NCBI RefSeq assembly: GCF_900566055.1
Contig: NZ_UPHQ01000184.1
Location: forward strand, 1 to 38,533
Direction: 5' to 3'
Origin: Mycobacterium innocens
GTDB lineage: Bacteria; Actinomycetota; Actinomycetes; Mycobacteriales; Mycobacteriaceae
DNA length: 38,533 nt
Shown: positions 1 through 9,700 of the stretch, piece after piece
How positions within the stretch are numbered: position 1 is the stretch's first letter
Layout: each line of letters opens with the position of its first letter
Notes under the pieces: generated by a model
Databases searched by the model: none
What the model was told of the DNA's origin: nothing
Seen by the model: only the letters and a program-made list of their open reading frames with translations
Made by a program: the position numbers and the translations under genes

Positions 1-429
1 AATCCCGCCCGCCCCGCCAGCAGCCCCGGTCCCAGCCGCCCCGTTGGTACCGTCGCCGATCAACGGACGCCCCAACAGCAAATTGGTGGGCGCATTGATC
101 ACACCCAAGACACTGTCCACCAACGTCTGCAACGGGTTAGCCGCAGCCGCCTCAGCGGCCGCATACGCGCTCCCCGCCCCACTCAACGCCTGCACAAACT
201 GGCTATGGAACGCCGCCGCCTGCGCACTCAGCGCCTGATACTCCTGGGCGTGGCCAGAAAACAGCGACGCGATCGCAGCCGAGACCTCGTCGCCGGCGGC
301 TGCCACCACTGCCGTAGTCGGGGCCAAAGCGGCGAAGTTGGCCGCCGTCAGCGATGAGCCAATGTCCACCATGTCCGCCGCTGCCGTCGACAGCATTTCT
401 GGGAATGCGACTAGAACTAGATACGACAT
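1..429 (-). CDS. PE_PGRS family protein, N-terminal part (cut by window edge)
   Basis: The minus strand is open from the ATG at 429 to the window edge (143 codons, no stop). It begins [13 protein letters not shown], followed by the Ala-rich helical PE domain of about 95 residues, with the typical segments [20 protein letters not shown] and [13 protein letters not shown]. The linker [21 protein letters not shown] follows and then the first Gly-Ala repeats, which is the classic PE to PGRS transition. PE domains direct secretion by type VII (ESX-5) systems and the protein is expected at the cell surface. The function of the PGRS part is unknown. A partner PPE gene is not visible. The rest of the gene lies to the left of the window. 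Confidence 0.9.
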   Translation of the reverse strand, partial: MSYLVLVAFPEMLSTAAADMVDIGSSLTAANFAALAPTTAVVAAAGDEVSAAIASLFSGHAQEYQALSAQAAAFHSQFVQALSGAGSAYAAAEAAAANPLQTLVDSVLGVINAPTNLLLGRPLIGDGTNGAAGTGAAGGAGGI

Positions 430-704
430 CGGTGCCTCCCGACTGGCCACCGTCGCGGGTAAGGGCTACGAAAGTAGCATGAAGGAGTGCTGATTCGGGT
501 GGAAATGCGCTGATTTGCGCTAAGGCGATGGGCTTTTCTGAGCAGTGAGCAGATGACGAGAACCGTGCGTGGACTGGTTGGGTCGACACCGCCACGGTCC
601 ATGCCTGCTGATGCGGCCACTACGGATTGACAGGTCGCCGTCGCTGCCGCCTTTACCGCTTCGTACCGCCACATTGCCGACGGGTGCCGCATCGCCGAAG
701 ATGC
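430..704. other. Intergenic stretch between PE_PGRS start and rsmE end
   Basis: This 275-bp stretch holds the upstream region of the leftward PE_PGRS gene. I see no convincing gene, terminator hairpin or recognised operator in it. The open frames here lack family resemblance and look like chance GC-rich frames. Confidence 0.5.
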
Positions 705-1451
705 CTAATCCCACCTGGGGGTCAGCACCCCGAGCGCGCCCAGCGTCACCGCGGCCGCGGTCGACGTCCGCAACACCGTCGGGCTCAGCCGGACCGCGAC
801 GGCTCCGGCGCCGGTCAGCGCGTCGATCTCGGCAGGCGCGATGCCACCTTCGGGGCCAACCAGGAGCAGCAGTGAATCCGCTTGCGCCACAGCGCTATCG
901 GCAAGCCGGTCGGTCGCCGACTCATGTAGCGCCAGCACCATCGCACCGCGGGCCACCTCGTCACGGACCCGGACGGTCAACGCGGCCGTGGACAGCGGGC
1001 CGTCGACCGGCGGGATATAGGCCCGCCGGGCTTGCCGCGCGGCCGAGCGGGCGACCGCTCGCCACCGGCGCAGCCCCTTGTCGACGCGCGAACCGTTCCA
1101 GCTCGCCACGCAGCGCGCCGCCTGCCATGCCACGAACGCGTCGGCGCCGGCCTCAGTGGCCAGCTCGATCGCCAGTTCGGAGCGCTCGGACTTCGGCAGC
1201 GCCTGCACCACCGTCACCGCCGGCCGTGCCGGCACAGCGCTCCAACGCTCCAGCACCCGGGCGGCCAGGCCGTCGCGTCCGGCCCGCTCGACCCGGCAGC
1301 GGGCCAGGTCGCCCTCGCCGTCGCCGAGCACCACCTCCTCGCCGGGACGAATCCGCCGCACGGTGGCGGCGTGAAAGCCTTCGCCTCCGTCCACCACGGC
1401 CAGCGCGCCGGTGTCGGGCAGCGCGTCGACGTAGAACAGCGTCGCCACCAT
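705..1451 (-). CDS. rsmE: 16S rRNA (uracil(1498)-N3)-methyltransferase RsmE
   Basis: 248 residues starting [15 protein letters not shown]. RsmE is a SPOUT-class enzyme that methylates N3 of U1498 of 16S rRNA using S-adenosylmethionine. Visible family marks are [24 protein letters not shown] in the middle and the C-terminal knot motifs [19 protein letters not shown] and [24 protein letters not shown], where the methyl donor binds. The N-terminal PUA-like part contains [16 protein letters not shown]. The protein matches the M. tuberculosis Rv2372c type closely, apart from a short C-terminal tail. It lies 18 bp after dnaJ2 on the same strand, so it is probably the last gene of a hrcA-dnaJ2-rsmE operon. 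This order is standard in actinobacteria. Confidence 0.95.
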   Translation of the reverse strand: MVATLFYVDALPDTGALAVVDGGEGFHAATVRRIRPGEEVVLGDGEGDLARCRVERAGRDGLAARVLERWSAVPARPAVTVVQALPKSERSELAIELATEAGADAFVAWQAARCVASWNGSRVDKGLRRWRAVARSAARQARRAYIPPVDGPLSTAALTVRVRDEVARGAMVLALHESATDRLADSAVAQADSLLLLVGPEGGIAPAEIDALTGAGAVAVRLSPTVLRTSTAAAVTLGALGVLTPRWD

Positions 1452-1469
1452 GTGCGCGCCGCCAACCGG

Positions 1470-2618
1470 CTAACGCCCGGTGAAGGTTTCGCGCAGCCGA
1501 CTGAACAGCCCGCCGCCGGCGCCGTGCGCCGACCGTACCTCGGCCACGTCGCGGCTTCGGCGGTTCTTGAACTCGCGCAACAACTCGGCGTCGTGGTGGT
1601 CCAGCCGGGTGGGGACCACCACCTCGACGTGGACGTGCAGGTCTCCGCGAGTGTTGGAGCGCAAGTGCGGCATCCCGCGGCCCCGCAGCGTAATGACCGA
1701 ACCCGGTTGGGTCCCCGGCGGAATGACGATCTCGCTGTGGCCGTCCAGGATGGCGTCCAGTGTTACGGTGACGCCCAGCGCCGCGTCGGCCATCGGCACC
1801 GACACCGTGCAGTGCAGGTCGTCGCCCTCGCGCGCGAAGATGTCATGGGCCTGCTCGTGGACCTCGACGTATAGGTCGCCCGCCGGCCCTCCCCCGGGAC
1901 CGACCTCACCCTGGGCAGCGAGCCGCACCCGCATACCGTCGCCGACACCGGCGGGAATCTTGACGGTGATCTCGCGGCGCGCCCGCACCCGGCCGTCGCC
2001 CATGCACTGATGGCAGGGGTCGGGAATGACCACCCCGACACCGCGGCAGGTGGGGCACGGGCGCGATGTCAGCATCTGCCCAAGCAGCGAACGCTGGACG
2101 GTCTGCACCTCGCCGCGGCCACCACAGGTGTCGCAGGGCACCGGCGCGGAATCGCCGTTGGTGCCCTTGCCCTGGCAGCGGTCACAGAGCACCGCGGTAT
2201 CGACGGTGACCTGCTTGGTGACTCCGGTCGCGCATTCCTCGAGATCCAGCCGCATGCGCAGCAGCGAGTCCGAACCCGGGCGAACACGGCCGATCGGGCC
2301 GCGCGACGCCGAACCGCCGCCGAAGCCGCCACCGAAGAACGCCTCGAAGACGTCGCCCAGGCCGCCAAAGCCGGCGAACCCGGAGGCCGACGCGCCGGCG
2401 CTTTCCAGCGGATCCCCGCCCAAGTCGACGATCCGGCGTTTTTCGGGGTCGCTCAACACTTCGTAGGCGACGCTGATCTCTTTGAACTTCGCCTGCGCCG
2501 CCTCGTCGGGATTGACATCGGGATGCAGTTCGCGGGCCAGCTTGCGATATGCCCGTTTGATCTCTGTTTCGCTGGCGCCCTTGCTGACGCCGAGCAGCCC
2601 GTAGTAATCGCGTGCCAC
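1470..2618 (-). CDS. dnaJ2: Chaperone protein DnaJ2
   Basis: 382 residues starting [37 protein letters not shown]. DnaJ is the Hsp40 cochaperone that stimulates DnaK ATPase and delivers unfolded clients. The order of domains is J domain (about 1-70, with the HPD motif), a Gly/Phe-rich linker (about 75-110, [19 protein letters not shown]), four CxxCxGxG zinc repeats (about 145-220: [32 protein letters not shown], the third ending V-G) and the C-terminal client-binding domains. Full length and intact. It lies directly downstream of hrcA and upstream of rsmE, matching Rv2373c of M. tuberculosis. Regulation by heat shock through HrcA is expected from the neighbourhood but no CIRCE operator is visible here. 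Confidence 0.96.
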   Translation of the reverse strand: MARDYYGLLGVSKGASETEIKRAYRKLARELHPDVNPDEAAQAKFKEISVAYEVLSDPEKRRIVDLGGDPLESAGASASGFAGFGGLGDVFEAFFGGGFGGGSASRGPIGRVRPGSDSLLRMRLDLEECATGVTKQVTVDTAVLCDRCQGKGTNGDSAPVPCDTCGGRGEVQTVQRSLLGQMLTSRPCPTCRGVGVVIPDPCHQCMGDGRVRARREITVKIPAGVGDGMRVRLAAQGEVGPGGGPAGDLYVEVHEQAHDIFAREGDDLHCTVSVPMADAALGVTVTLDAILDGHSEIVIPPGTQPGSVITLRGRGMPHLRSNTRGDLHVHVEVVVPTRLDHHDAELLREFKNRRSRDVAEVRSAHGAGGGLFSRLRETFTGR

Positions 2619-2677
2619 GATTAACCTTCCTGTGCCGCGCTACGCGGCTGTCCACAACCTCTGCAGCGGGTGCGCGG

Positions 2678-3715
<1,038 letters not shown>

Positions 3716-3925
3716 TCACCTCCTTCATGCCCGGTCGGCCGGGTTCATTTTACGGTCTCGGAAGTGCCAGAACGTCCAGCTGTGGAATAGCACCGCGTCA
3801 CGGGGACGGCGCCGGCCGGCGGATCCCGCAGATTAGGCGGAGCTCTGCTTCCACGGCGCCTTTGCGACTAGCCTGTTCGGCATGATCATGTGCGGCTCCC
3901 ACGGCGCGTCAGTGGCGATCCGCCA

Positions 3926-4240
3926 ATGATTTTCAAGGGCGTGCGGGAAGGTAAGCCGTATCCCGACCACGGGTTGTCCTATCGGGATTGGTCGCAGATT
4001 CCGCCGCAACAGATACGCCTCGACGAGTTGGTCACCACGACCACGGTGCTCGCATTGGACCGATTGCTGTCGGAGGATTCCACGTTCTACGGCGACCTCT
4101 TCCCGCACGCCGTGAAGTGGCGCGGGGTGACCTATCTCGAGGACGGCTTGCACCGGGCGGTGCAAGCGGCGCTGCGTAACCGGACGGTGCTGCATGCGCG
4201 GGTGTTCGACATGGACATGCAGCCGGGTCGCCCGAGCTAG
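3926..4240 (+). CDS. Conserved mycobacterial protein, Rv2375-like
   Basis: 104 residues beginning MIFKGVREGKPYPDHGLSYRDWSQIPPQQIRLDELVTTTTVLALDRLLSEDSTFYGDLFPHAVKWRGVTYLEDGLHRAVQAAL. The sequence strongly resembles the small conserved actinobacterial protein between hrcA and cfp2 in M. tuberculosis (Rv2375). Its C-terminal half has the ParB-nuclease-like flavour of a short helical protein, but I do not assign a function. The ATG at 3926 is preferred over the upstream ATG at 3890 because the family begins at MIFK. The last few residues (DMDMQPGRPS) overlap a sigma-factor remnant starting near 4227, so the C-terminus may have been altered at that junction. Confidence 0.85.
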   Translation: MIFKGVREGKPYPDHGLSYRDWSQIPPQQIRLDELVTTTTVLALDRLLSEDSTFYGDLFPHAVKWRGVTYLEDGLHRAVQAALRNRTVLHARVFDMDMQPGRPS

Positions 4241-4526
4241 CTTCGACCGGCTGGTTTCGCTGCTCGACCCCGGCATCGTGTTGCGCGGCGACCTTGGACC
4301 CGGAGCCGTCCGCTCGGCGCACGGAGCTTCGGCCGTGGCCGCACTGGCCCGCAGCCATGCGGCACCCGAACGCGAGGTGCGGCCCGCGACCGTCAACGGT
4401 GCGGCCGTCTTCGACTCCGGCCGCCCCGCCGCGGTCATGGGCTTCCGGGTGTGCAACGCAAGGATCGCCGCAATCGGCGTGCTGGCCGTTCCGCAGCGCA
4501 TCGCCAAGCTCGATCTGGCGCGCTGA
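4227..4526 (+). pseudogene. Remnant of an ECF sigma factor: orphan SnoaL-like C-terminal domain
   Basis: In the frame from about 4227 to the stop at 4526 the translation reads ASFDRLVSLLDPGIVLRGD, later VNGAAVFDSGRPAAVMGFRV, and ends IGVLAVPQRIAKLDLAR. This is the pattern of the SnoaL-like C-terminal extension of ECF41-type sigma factors (SigJ/SigI/SigG group in mycobacteria), where the domain modulates sigma activity. The region 2 and region 4 sigma domains that should precede it are missing: the sequence upstream is the Rv2375-like gene in another frame. No credible start or ribosome binding site is seen, so I call it a decayed, 5'-truncated gene. It converges on cfp2, 14 bp away. Confidence 0.7.
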
Positions 4527-4540
4527 AACGCTACGACGGG

Positions 4541-5044
4541 TCAGCGTCCAGCGGCCTGCAGCAGTTCCATGGCCGAGCTGCGCGACAGCATCCAGCTTCC
4601 CTGGTTGACGAACGTGACGTTCTGCGTGACCGGCGACGTCAACTTGGGGCCGGAGACGGCAACGTCGGCCGTGGCAGTCCCGGCGCCGGCCGACTCGATG
4701 TTGGACACGGTGAACGACAACGGCAGGTCCCCGTTCTTGGCGGCCTTCTTCAGCTCGTGGTCAGCCAGGCGTGCCTCGGTCCCGCCGATACCCCCCTCGA
4801 CCAAGTCGCTCTTGTTCGCGAACGAGACGCTGGGATCGGCAAGGCTGTTGAGCAGGGTGGTCAATTGAGCGGCGGTCGGCAGGTTTGCGGCGGGGGCGGG
4901 GTCCTGCGGCAAGGGCGCTCCGAAGACCACCGGCAGCACCTGGTTTACCGCCGAGCTCTCGGATGCTATGGACGTCACACCCGCGGCAGCAGCGCCGATT
5001 GCGGCGACCACTGCCGCAGCCGTAGCGACTGACTTCATGATCAT
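4541..5044 (-). CDS. cfp2: Low-molecular-weight secreted antigen MTB12/CFP-2
   Basis: 167 residues starting [27 protein letters not shown], a secretory signal peptide (positive N-terminus, Ala-rich core). The mature part contains [77 protein letters not shown] and ends [27 protein letters not shown], nearly the same as MTB12 (Rv2376c) of M. tuberculosis, an abundant culture-filtrate antigen of unknown biochemical role. The ATG at 5044 is chosen because GAGGGGG lies just before it; longer in-frame starts at 5089 and beyond run into the upstream 14-bp tandem repeat and are not credible. In M. tuberculosis mbtH and mbtG lie immediately upstream of this gene; here both are missing from that place. 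Confidence 0.95.
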   Translation of the reverse strand: MIMKSVATAAAVVAAIGAAAAGVTSIASESSAVNQVLPVVFGAPLPQDPAPAANLPTAAQLTTLLNSLADPSVSFANKSDLVEGGIGGTEARLADHELKKAAKNGDLPLSFTVSNIESAGAGTATADVAVSGPKLTSPVTQNVTFVNQGSWMLSRSSAMELLQAAGR

Positions 5045-5062
5045 GTTCCCCCTCGACTTGTC

Positions 5063-5116
5063 TGTTTGATGGCACTTGTTTGATGGCACTTGTTTGATGG
5101 CACTTGTTTGATGGCA
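5063..5116. repeat. 14-bp tandem repeat upstream of cfp2
   Basis: The unit CTTGTTTGATGGCA occurs three times exactly (5075-5088, 5089-5102, 5103-5116) and a partial 12-bp copy precedes it at 5063-5074. The array starts 19 bp upstream of the cfp2 start codon, so it lies in the cfp2 leader or core promoter. Unit number could vary between strains and change leader length or promoter spacing. Exact copies indicate recent expansion. Confidence 0.9.
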
Positions 5117-5304
5117 ATTGTGCCAGGTGCCAATGCCGTTTGGTTTTGCGCCACGTTGTACTACATGCCCGCCCCCTGAGGATAGACCTACCGACTGATT
5201 CGGTTCACGAGTCCGGATGCGTCATTGTTGATTGGCGCACCGCTGACTTACGCTGATGGGCTTGGCACGGCGAATTGCACTGGAGGAACGGAAGGGGAGG
5301 CGAC

Positions 5305-6729
5305 TTGCGCGCGCTCAGCTATCCCGACCAGACAACATTCGCGTTCCGTTCCGGCGTCACCTGCTTGACTACGCCTGCTGGAGCTGTGCTGCTGAATCCA
5401 CCGCTTAGCGAGAAGCTGACCCGATTATCCTCGGCTCAACTACAGGCATTGAAATCCCTCAACGGAGGGCCGGCGTCGATTTCGAAGATCTCTACGGCAG
5501 CAGACGAATCCGGTGTGGGCGCTCTGATCGATCAACTCATGGCGAACGGCTGGCTGGCAATTACGGTGCGCGACAATGGAAAAGACCTCTACTCCATACT
5601 GCCGGTCGGACGACCCCCGGCCCGGCCGGAACCGCCGCCGACGGGATCCCTCGCGCTGTCGAAGTTCGCCGTGCTGCACCGGGACACAGACGGTTTCATC
5701 CTCGAGCATCCGCTGGCGTGGTGCGACGTGCGCATCCATGATGCCTGGCTGCTCGCCCTACTCGATGCGCCTGGAGCAGACGGCCACAACATGGCGACTG
5801 CGGTCACGTCGCACTTCGTCCATGACCTACGCTGGTGCGGCATGCTCGTCCCGGCTGGCGACGAGGACAGCAGATTCGAGACCCGTAGTTGGAGCGCACC
5901 GGATCTGTGGTTTCACCGACGCAGCACTCTTGGTGAGCGCACCATCACCTGGGACCATTTCGGGCCGACCAAGTGGGCAAAAGGCCGATTCCCCCAGCCG
6001 CCCGCCCGCAGGGCGAACTATCCGGGCCGGCCGATCCCTCTTCTCGTTCCCGACTTGACGGCTACCCGGACACAGGATCCGCCCCTGACCGCCGTCCTCG
6101 AAGACCGGGTATCGACAAGGACATTCGATGACACCGACCCGGTCACCATCGAACAACTCGGCGAGTTGCTGTACCGCACCGCCCGGACGCGACGCATGCT
6201 GCCGGTCGACGAGGGCGAAGAACTGCTGTCGCGGCCATACCCTTCCGGTGGAGGCCTCTATGAACTCGAGCTCTACCCGGTGGTGCGACATGTCACCGGA
6301 CTCGAGCCCGGCATGTATCATTACGACTCCTTCGACCATGTGCTGCGACCGGTGGCACCCGCGGAGTCAAAAGCCGTGTCCCAACTGATAAAACCGGCTG
6401 CGGCGACACTGCGCCAAGGTGCCGAGCCGCAAGTGCTCGTCGTTCTCGCCGCCCGTTCCGGCCGCATCATGTGGACCTACGAACAGGTCGGCTACGCGGC
6501 GATTCTCAAGGATGTTGGCGTCCTCATGCAGACGATTTATCTGGTCGCGACAGCGATGGGCTTAGGCGCCTGCGCGCAAGGCTTCGGCGACACAGCCGCT
6601 TTCGTCGCGGCCACCGGAGTCGACGAGCTCCAAGAGTGCAACGTCGGCAGTATCATTATCGGCTCGCCTGCCGAAAGCTATCCCTCGGCGAGGACCTCCA
6701 CATCGGTCAATGCGGCGACCTCGAGGTAG
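5305..6729 (+). CDS. SagB-type FMN-dependent oxidase (putative azoline dehydrogenase)
   Basis: 474 residues from the TTG at 5305, chosen because AAGGGGAGG lies 5 bp upstream; a TTG at 5275 would add ten residues. The N-terminal 200 or so residues resemble the poorly conserved front part of two-part SagB proteins. The C-terminal part (about 250-465) is the nitroreductase-fold SagB/McbC domain: VLEDRVSTRTFDD, RPYPSGGGLYELELYPV, GMYHYDSFDHVLRPV, WTYEQVGYAAILKDVGVLMQTIYLVATAMGLGACAQGFGD and IIIGSPAE. Relatives oxidise thiazolines/oxazolines to thiazoles/oxazoles in peptide natural products and as Ox domains of NRPSs. It faces mbtB, and their 3' ends overlap by 52 bp. An oxidase here suggests aromatisation of the salicyl-azoline ring. 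No counterpart exists in the M. tuberculosis locus. The substrate is inferred. Confidence 0.78.
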   Translation: MRALSYPDQTTFAFRSGVTCLTTPAGAVLLNPPLSEKLTRLSSAQLQALKSLNGGPASISKISTAADESGVGALIDQLMANGWLAITVRDNGKDLYSILPVGRPPARPEPPPTGSLALSKFAVLHRDTDGFILEHPLAWCDVRIHDAWLLALLDAPGADGHNMATAVTSHFVHDLRWCGMLVPAGDEDSRFETRSWSAPDLWFHRRSTLGERTITWDHFGPTKWAKGRFPQPPARRANYPGRPIPLLVPDLTATRTQDPPLTAVLEDRVSTRTFDDTDPVTIEQLGELLYRTARTRRMLPVDEGEELLSRPYPSGGGLYELELYPVVRHVTGLEPGMYHYDSFDHVLRPVAPAESKAVSQLIKPAAATLRQGAEPQVLVVLAARSGRIMWTYEQVGYAAILKDVGVLMQTIYLVATAMGLGACAQGFGDTAAFVAATGVDELQECNVGSIIIGSPAESYPSARTSTSVNAATSR

Positions 6730-9700
6730 TGGCGGGCGATGATCGGCAGTCGTTCCGGCGTGCCACGCTCAGCCTCCCGGGCACCGAGCCGTTCGGCGAA
6801 TCCGGCCACCGTTCGGGTGGCGAACAAGTCCGAGACCAAGGCATGATCGATGTCCAGCCAGTCGCGTACCCGCGCGACGACCGTGGTGGCCAACACCGAA
6901 TCGCCGCCGAGGGCCAAGAAATCGTCCTGCACACCAACCGAATCCACGCCCAACACCTCGGCGACAATTCCAGCGAGCGCGGCCTCCACATCGTTACGTG
7001 CAGCACCGTCCTCATGATCTGTGGCTCCGGGTTCCAGCAGCGCGGCCACGGCGCGGCGGTCCAGCTTGCCGTTCGCGGTCAGCGGGATCTGCTCGAAGAA
7101 TACGGTGCGACGGGGAATCATATAGCCGGGTAATAGATTTGCGACTGCCGCCGTGACATCGCCGACCTCGCCCGGATCGCCCGCGACAGCAGCGACCAGC
7201 TTGGGCGCGCTGGTACCGACGACGGCCGCGACGGCATGGCGCACGCCGGGTACCGTACGAAGCGCACTCTCCACCTCGCCAAGCTCGACCCGATACCCGC
7301 GAATCTGCACTTGATTGTCTGCCCTGCCCAGGAACTCAATGGTGCCGTCGGGCCAGTACCTGGCGATGTCACCCGTCTTGTACCAGCGAATACCGCTGTA
7401 TTCGACGAAACGATCTGCGGTCCGTTGCAAGTCATTCCGGTAGCCCGCAGCGACATTTGCGCCGCCGACCCACAATTCACCGGCAACCCAGTCCGGGCAG
7501 TCGCGACCCGAGGGCGCAACGATTCGGCACCGTACATTGCGTAGCGGGATGCCGAACGGCACCGTCGCCCAGTGCGCCGGTGGTTCGCCGACCACTTCGC
7601 ACATCGTGTGGTGGATCGAAGTCTCGGTCGCACCGCCTAGGCCAGCGAACCGGCATCCCGGGACCTGCTTGGCTAGCCGGCGGGGCAGATCAGCGCCCAC
7701 CCAGTCACCACCGAGAATGACGGCACGTAACGAATCACCCAGCCGATCCCCGCCTAGCTCCAGAATCATGTCGAGCATGCTCGGCACACAGTTGAGAATC
7801 GAAACCCTGTGGCGGCGAAGCAATTCCACCCATGTAGTCGCCGTGTGTCGTTGCCCGGCATCGACCACTACCAATGCCCCACCCACCGAGAACATACCGA
7901 AGATGTCGTAGACCGAGAGATCGAACTCGAGGGCGGACAACGCAAGCGCTCGATCGTTGCTGCCTACCCCGAACCACTCGTTCAGCGCGTCGATCGTGTT
8001 CATCGCCGCGCTGTGCGGTACCTCGACGCCTTTGGGTAGCCCGGTCGAACCCGACGTGAACAGTACGTACGCGATCTCGCCGGTATCGGGGAAAGCCGGC
8101 TCCAAAAGCGGTTCCGGAAAATTGCGTGCCTCATCGATGGATAAACACGGAATCGGTGCACCGACATCGGCCCCCTCGACCGCCAGCGCCGCAACGACAT
8201 CACCGGTCTGAAGGATCTTGGCGCGCCGCGCATCCGGCTGGTCGAATCCGATTGGCACATACGTGGCCCCGGCGGCGAGTACCCCGAGCACGGCCAAGAT
8301 TTGATCGCGACCCTTCGGTAACTGGACGGCAACCGCATCGCCGGGTCGTACATCGAGAGCGTGCAGTGCTCCCGCGACGGCAAGGGAGTGTTCCGCGAGT
8401 TCTCGGTAACTCCATGCGCCTCCTACCTCGCCCACGCCCCAGACCACCGCCGGCGCGTCCGGGTTTGCCGCCGCATGCTCAAAAAACCCTTGATGCAGAC
8501 ACCTGCCACTCACCGGACCGTCGGTCGCGTTGATCACCGCACGCAACTGTGCCTGCGCGGCAGGCAACCGGACGGCGGCCTCAGCGTCCCAGCCGGCATC
8601 GCCTGCAGCAAGCCGTTCGACCGCTCCGGTAAAGTTGGCGAACATCGTGCCGATCAGACCGTGCGGGAAGGCGGACTCGCGTACGTCCCAATTGAGCAGC
8701 AACCCGCCGCGCAACTCGGTGACCTGGGCATCCAGCAACACCTGAGGCCCCTGCGAGATGATCCACACCGGCTCACCGAAGGTCTCGACTGCCTTGTCGG
8801 TAAACAGCTCACCGAGATCGAGTGCACTGGTGAAGACCACCGGCGCCAGCACCGGCTTACCCCGGTATCTTCCCAGATCGCGTAACACTTCAAGTCCGGA
8901 ATATGCCGCGTGTGAACCACTTTCGTACATACTGCGTTGAATCGCGCAGGCCCGCTGGGCGACTGACATGTTTTCGGTGACGTCCACCTCGAGCATGATC
9001 GAGGAAGTGAAGTCTCCGACCACACGGTCGATATCCGGGTGCACCGGTTCACGCTGAAATAGCGGAACGTTCAACGTAAACCTACTCTGCGCAGACCAAG
9101 CGCCGATGATATCGGCGAAGACCGCCGCCAACGCCATGGCCGGGGTGATCCCACGCGCATGGGCACCGGCTATCAATCGCTGCTTTGCTTCCGGCACCAA
9201 CCAGTGCTCGTAGCGGATAGTGCGATACGAGGCGGTACGGTTGCCGATCGGGACGGTCGGCAGTTCCGGCGCGCCAGGCATCTCGGGCAACCGCTGCTGC
9301 CACCAGTGTCGGTCCCGCTCCCGCGCGGCGCGGTCCTCGTGGCGTTCGGTGCGATAACGCCGGTAGCTGTAACCGGGGGCCGGCAGCGTTGTTTCCCAGT
9401 ACAGTTCGGCCAGGTCCGACACCACAACGCGATAGCTCATCGCGTCGCCGGCCAGCATGTCAACGTCCAGATGCAGCCGAGTACGGTCCTGGCCGTACCG
9501 GGTCAGCGTGATATCGATGACCTGACCACCTTCAATTCCCAGGCGCTGGTGAGTCTTACGATGGCGCAGCTCCGCCAGTGTTGATTCGACCTTCTCGGAG
9601 CTGTGCCCACGCAGATCGACAACGCCGAACACCGGCCCGCCCGGCCTGGGCATCGTTTGCTGAGTCCCGTCCGGGAGGAATCGGGTGCGAAGCATCGGAT

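Noticed and set aside
569..1483. Long Arg/Pro-rich open frame opposite rsmE
   Set aside because: It is antisense to rsmE, low in complexity and typical of shadow frames in GC-rich DNA.
2010..2624. Long open frames opposite dnaJ2 and hrcA
   Set aside because: Composition (Arg, His and Gln rich) and complete overlap with well-supported genes mark them as shadows.
5177..5195. Possible IdeR box upstream of the oxidase (TGAGGATAGACCTACCGAC)
   Set aside because: Only about 12 of 19 consensus positions match and the half-sites are broken, which is close to background in this sequence. Iron control of the oxidase remains open.
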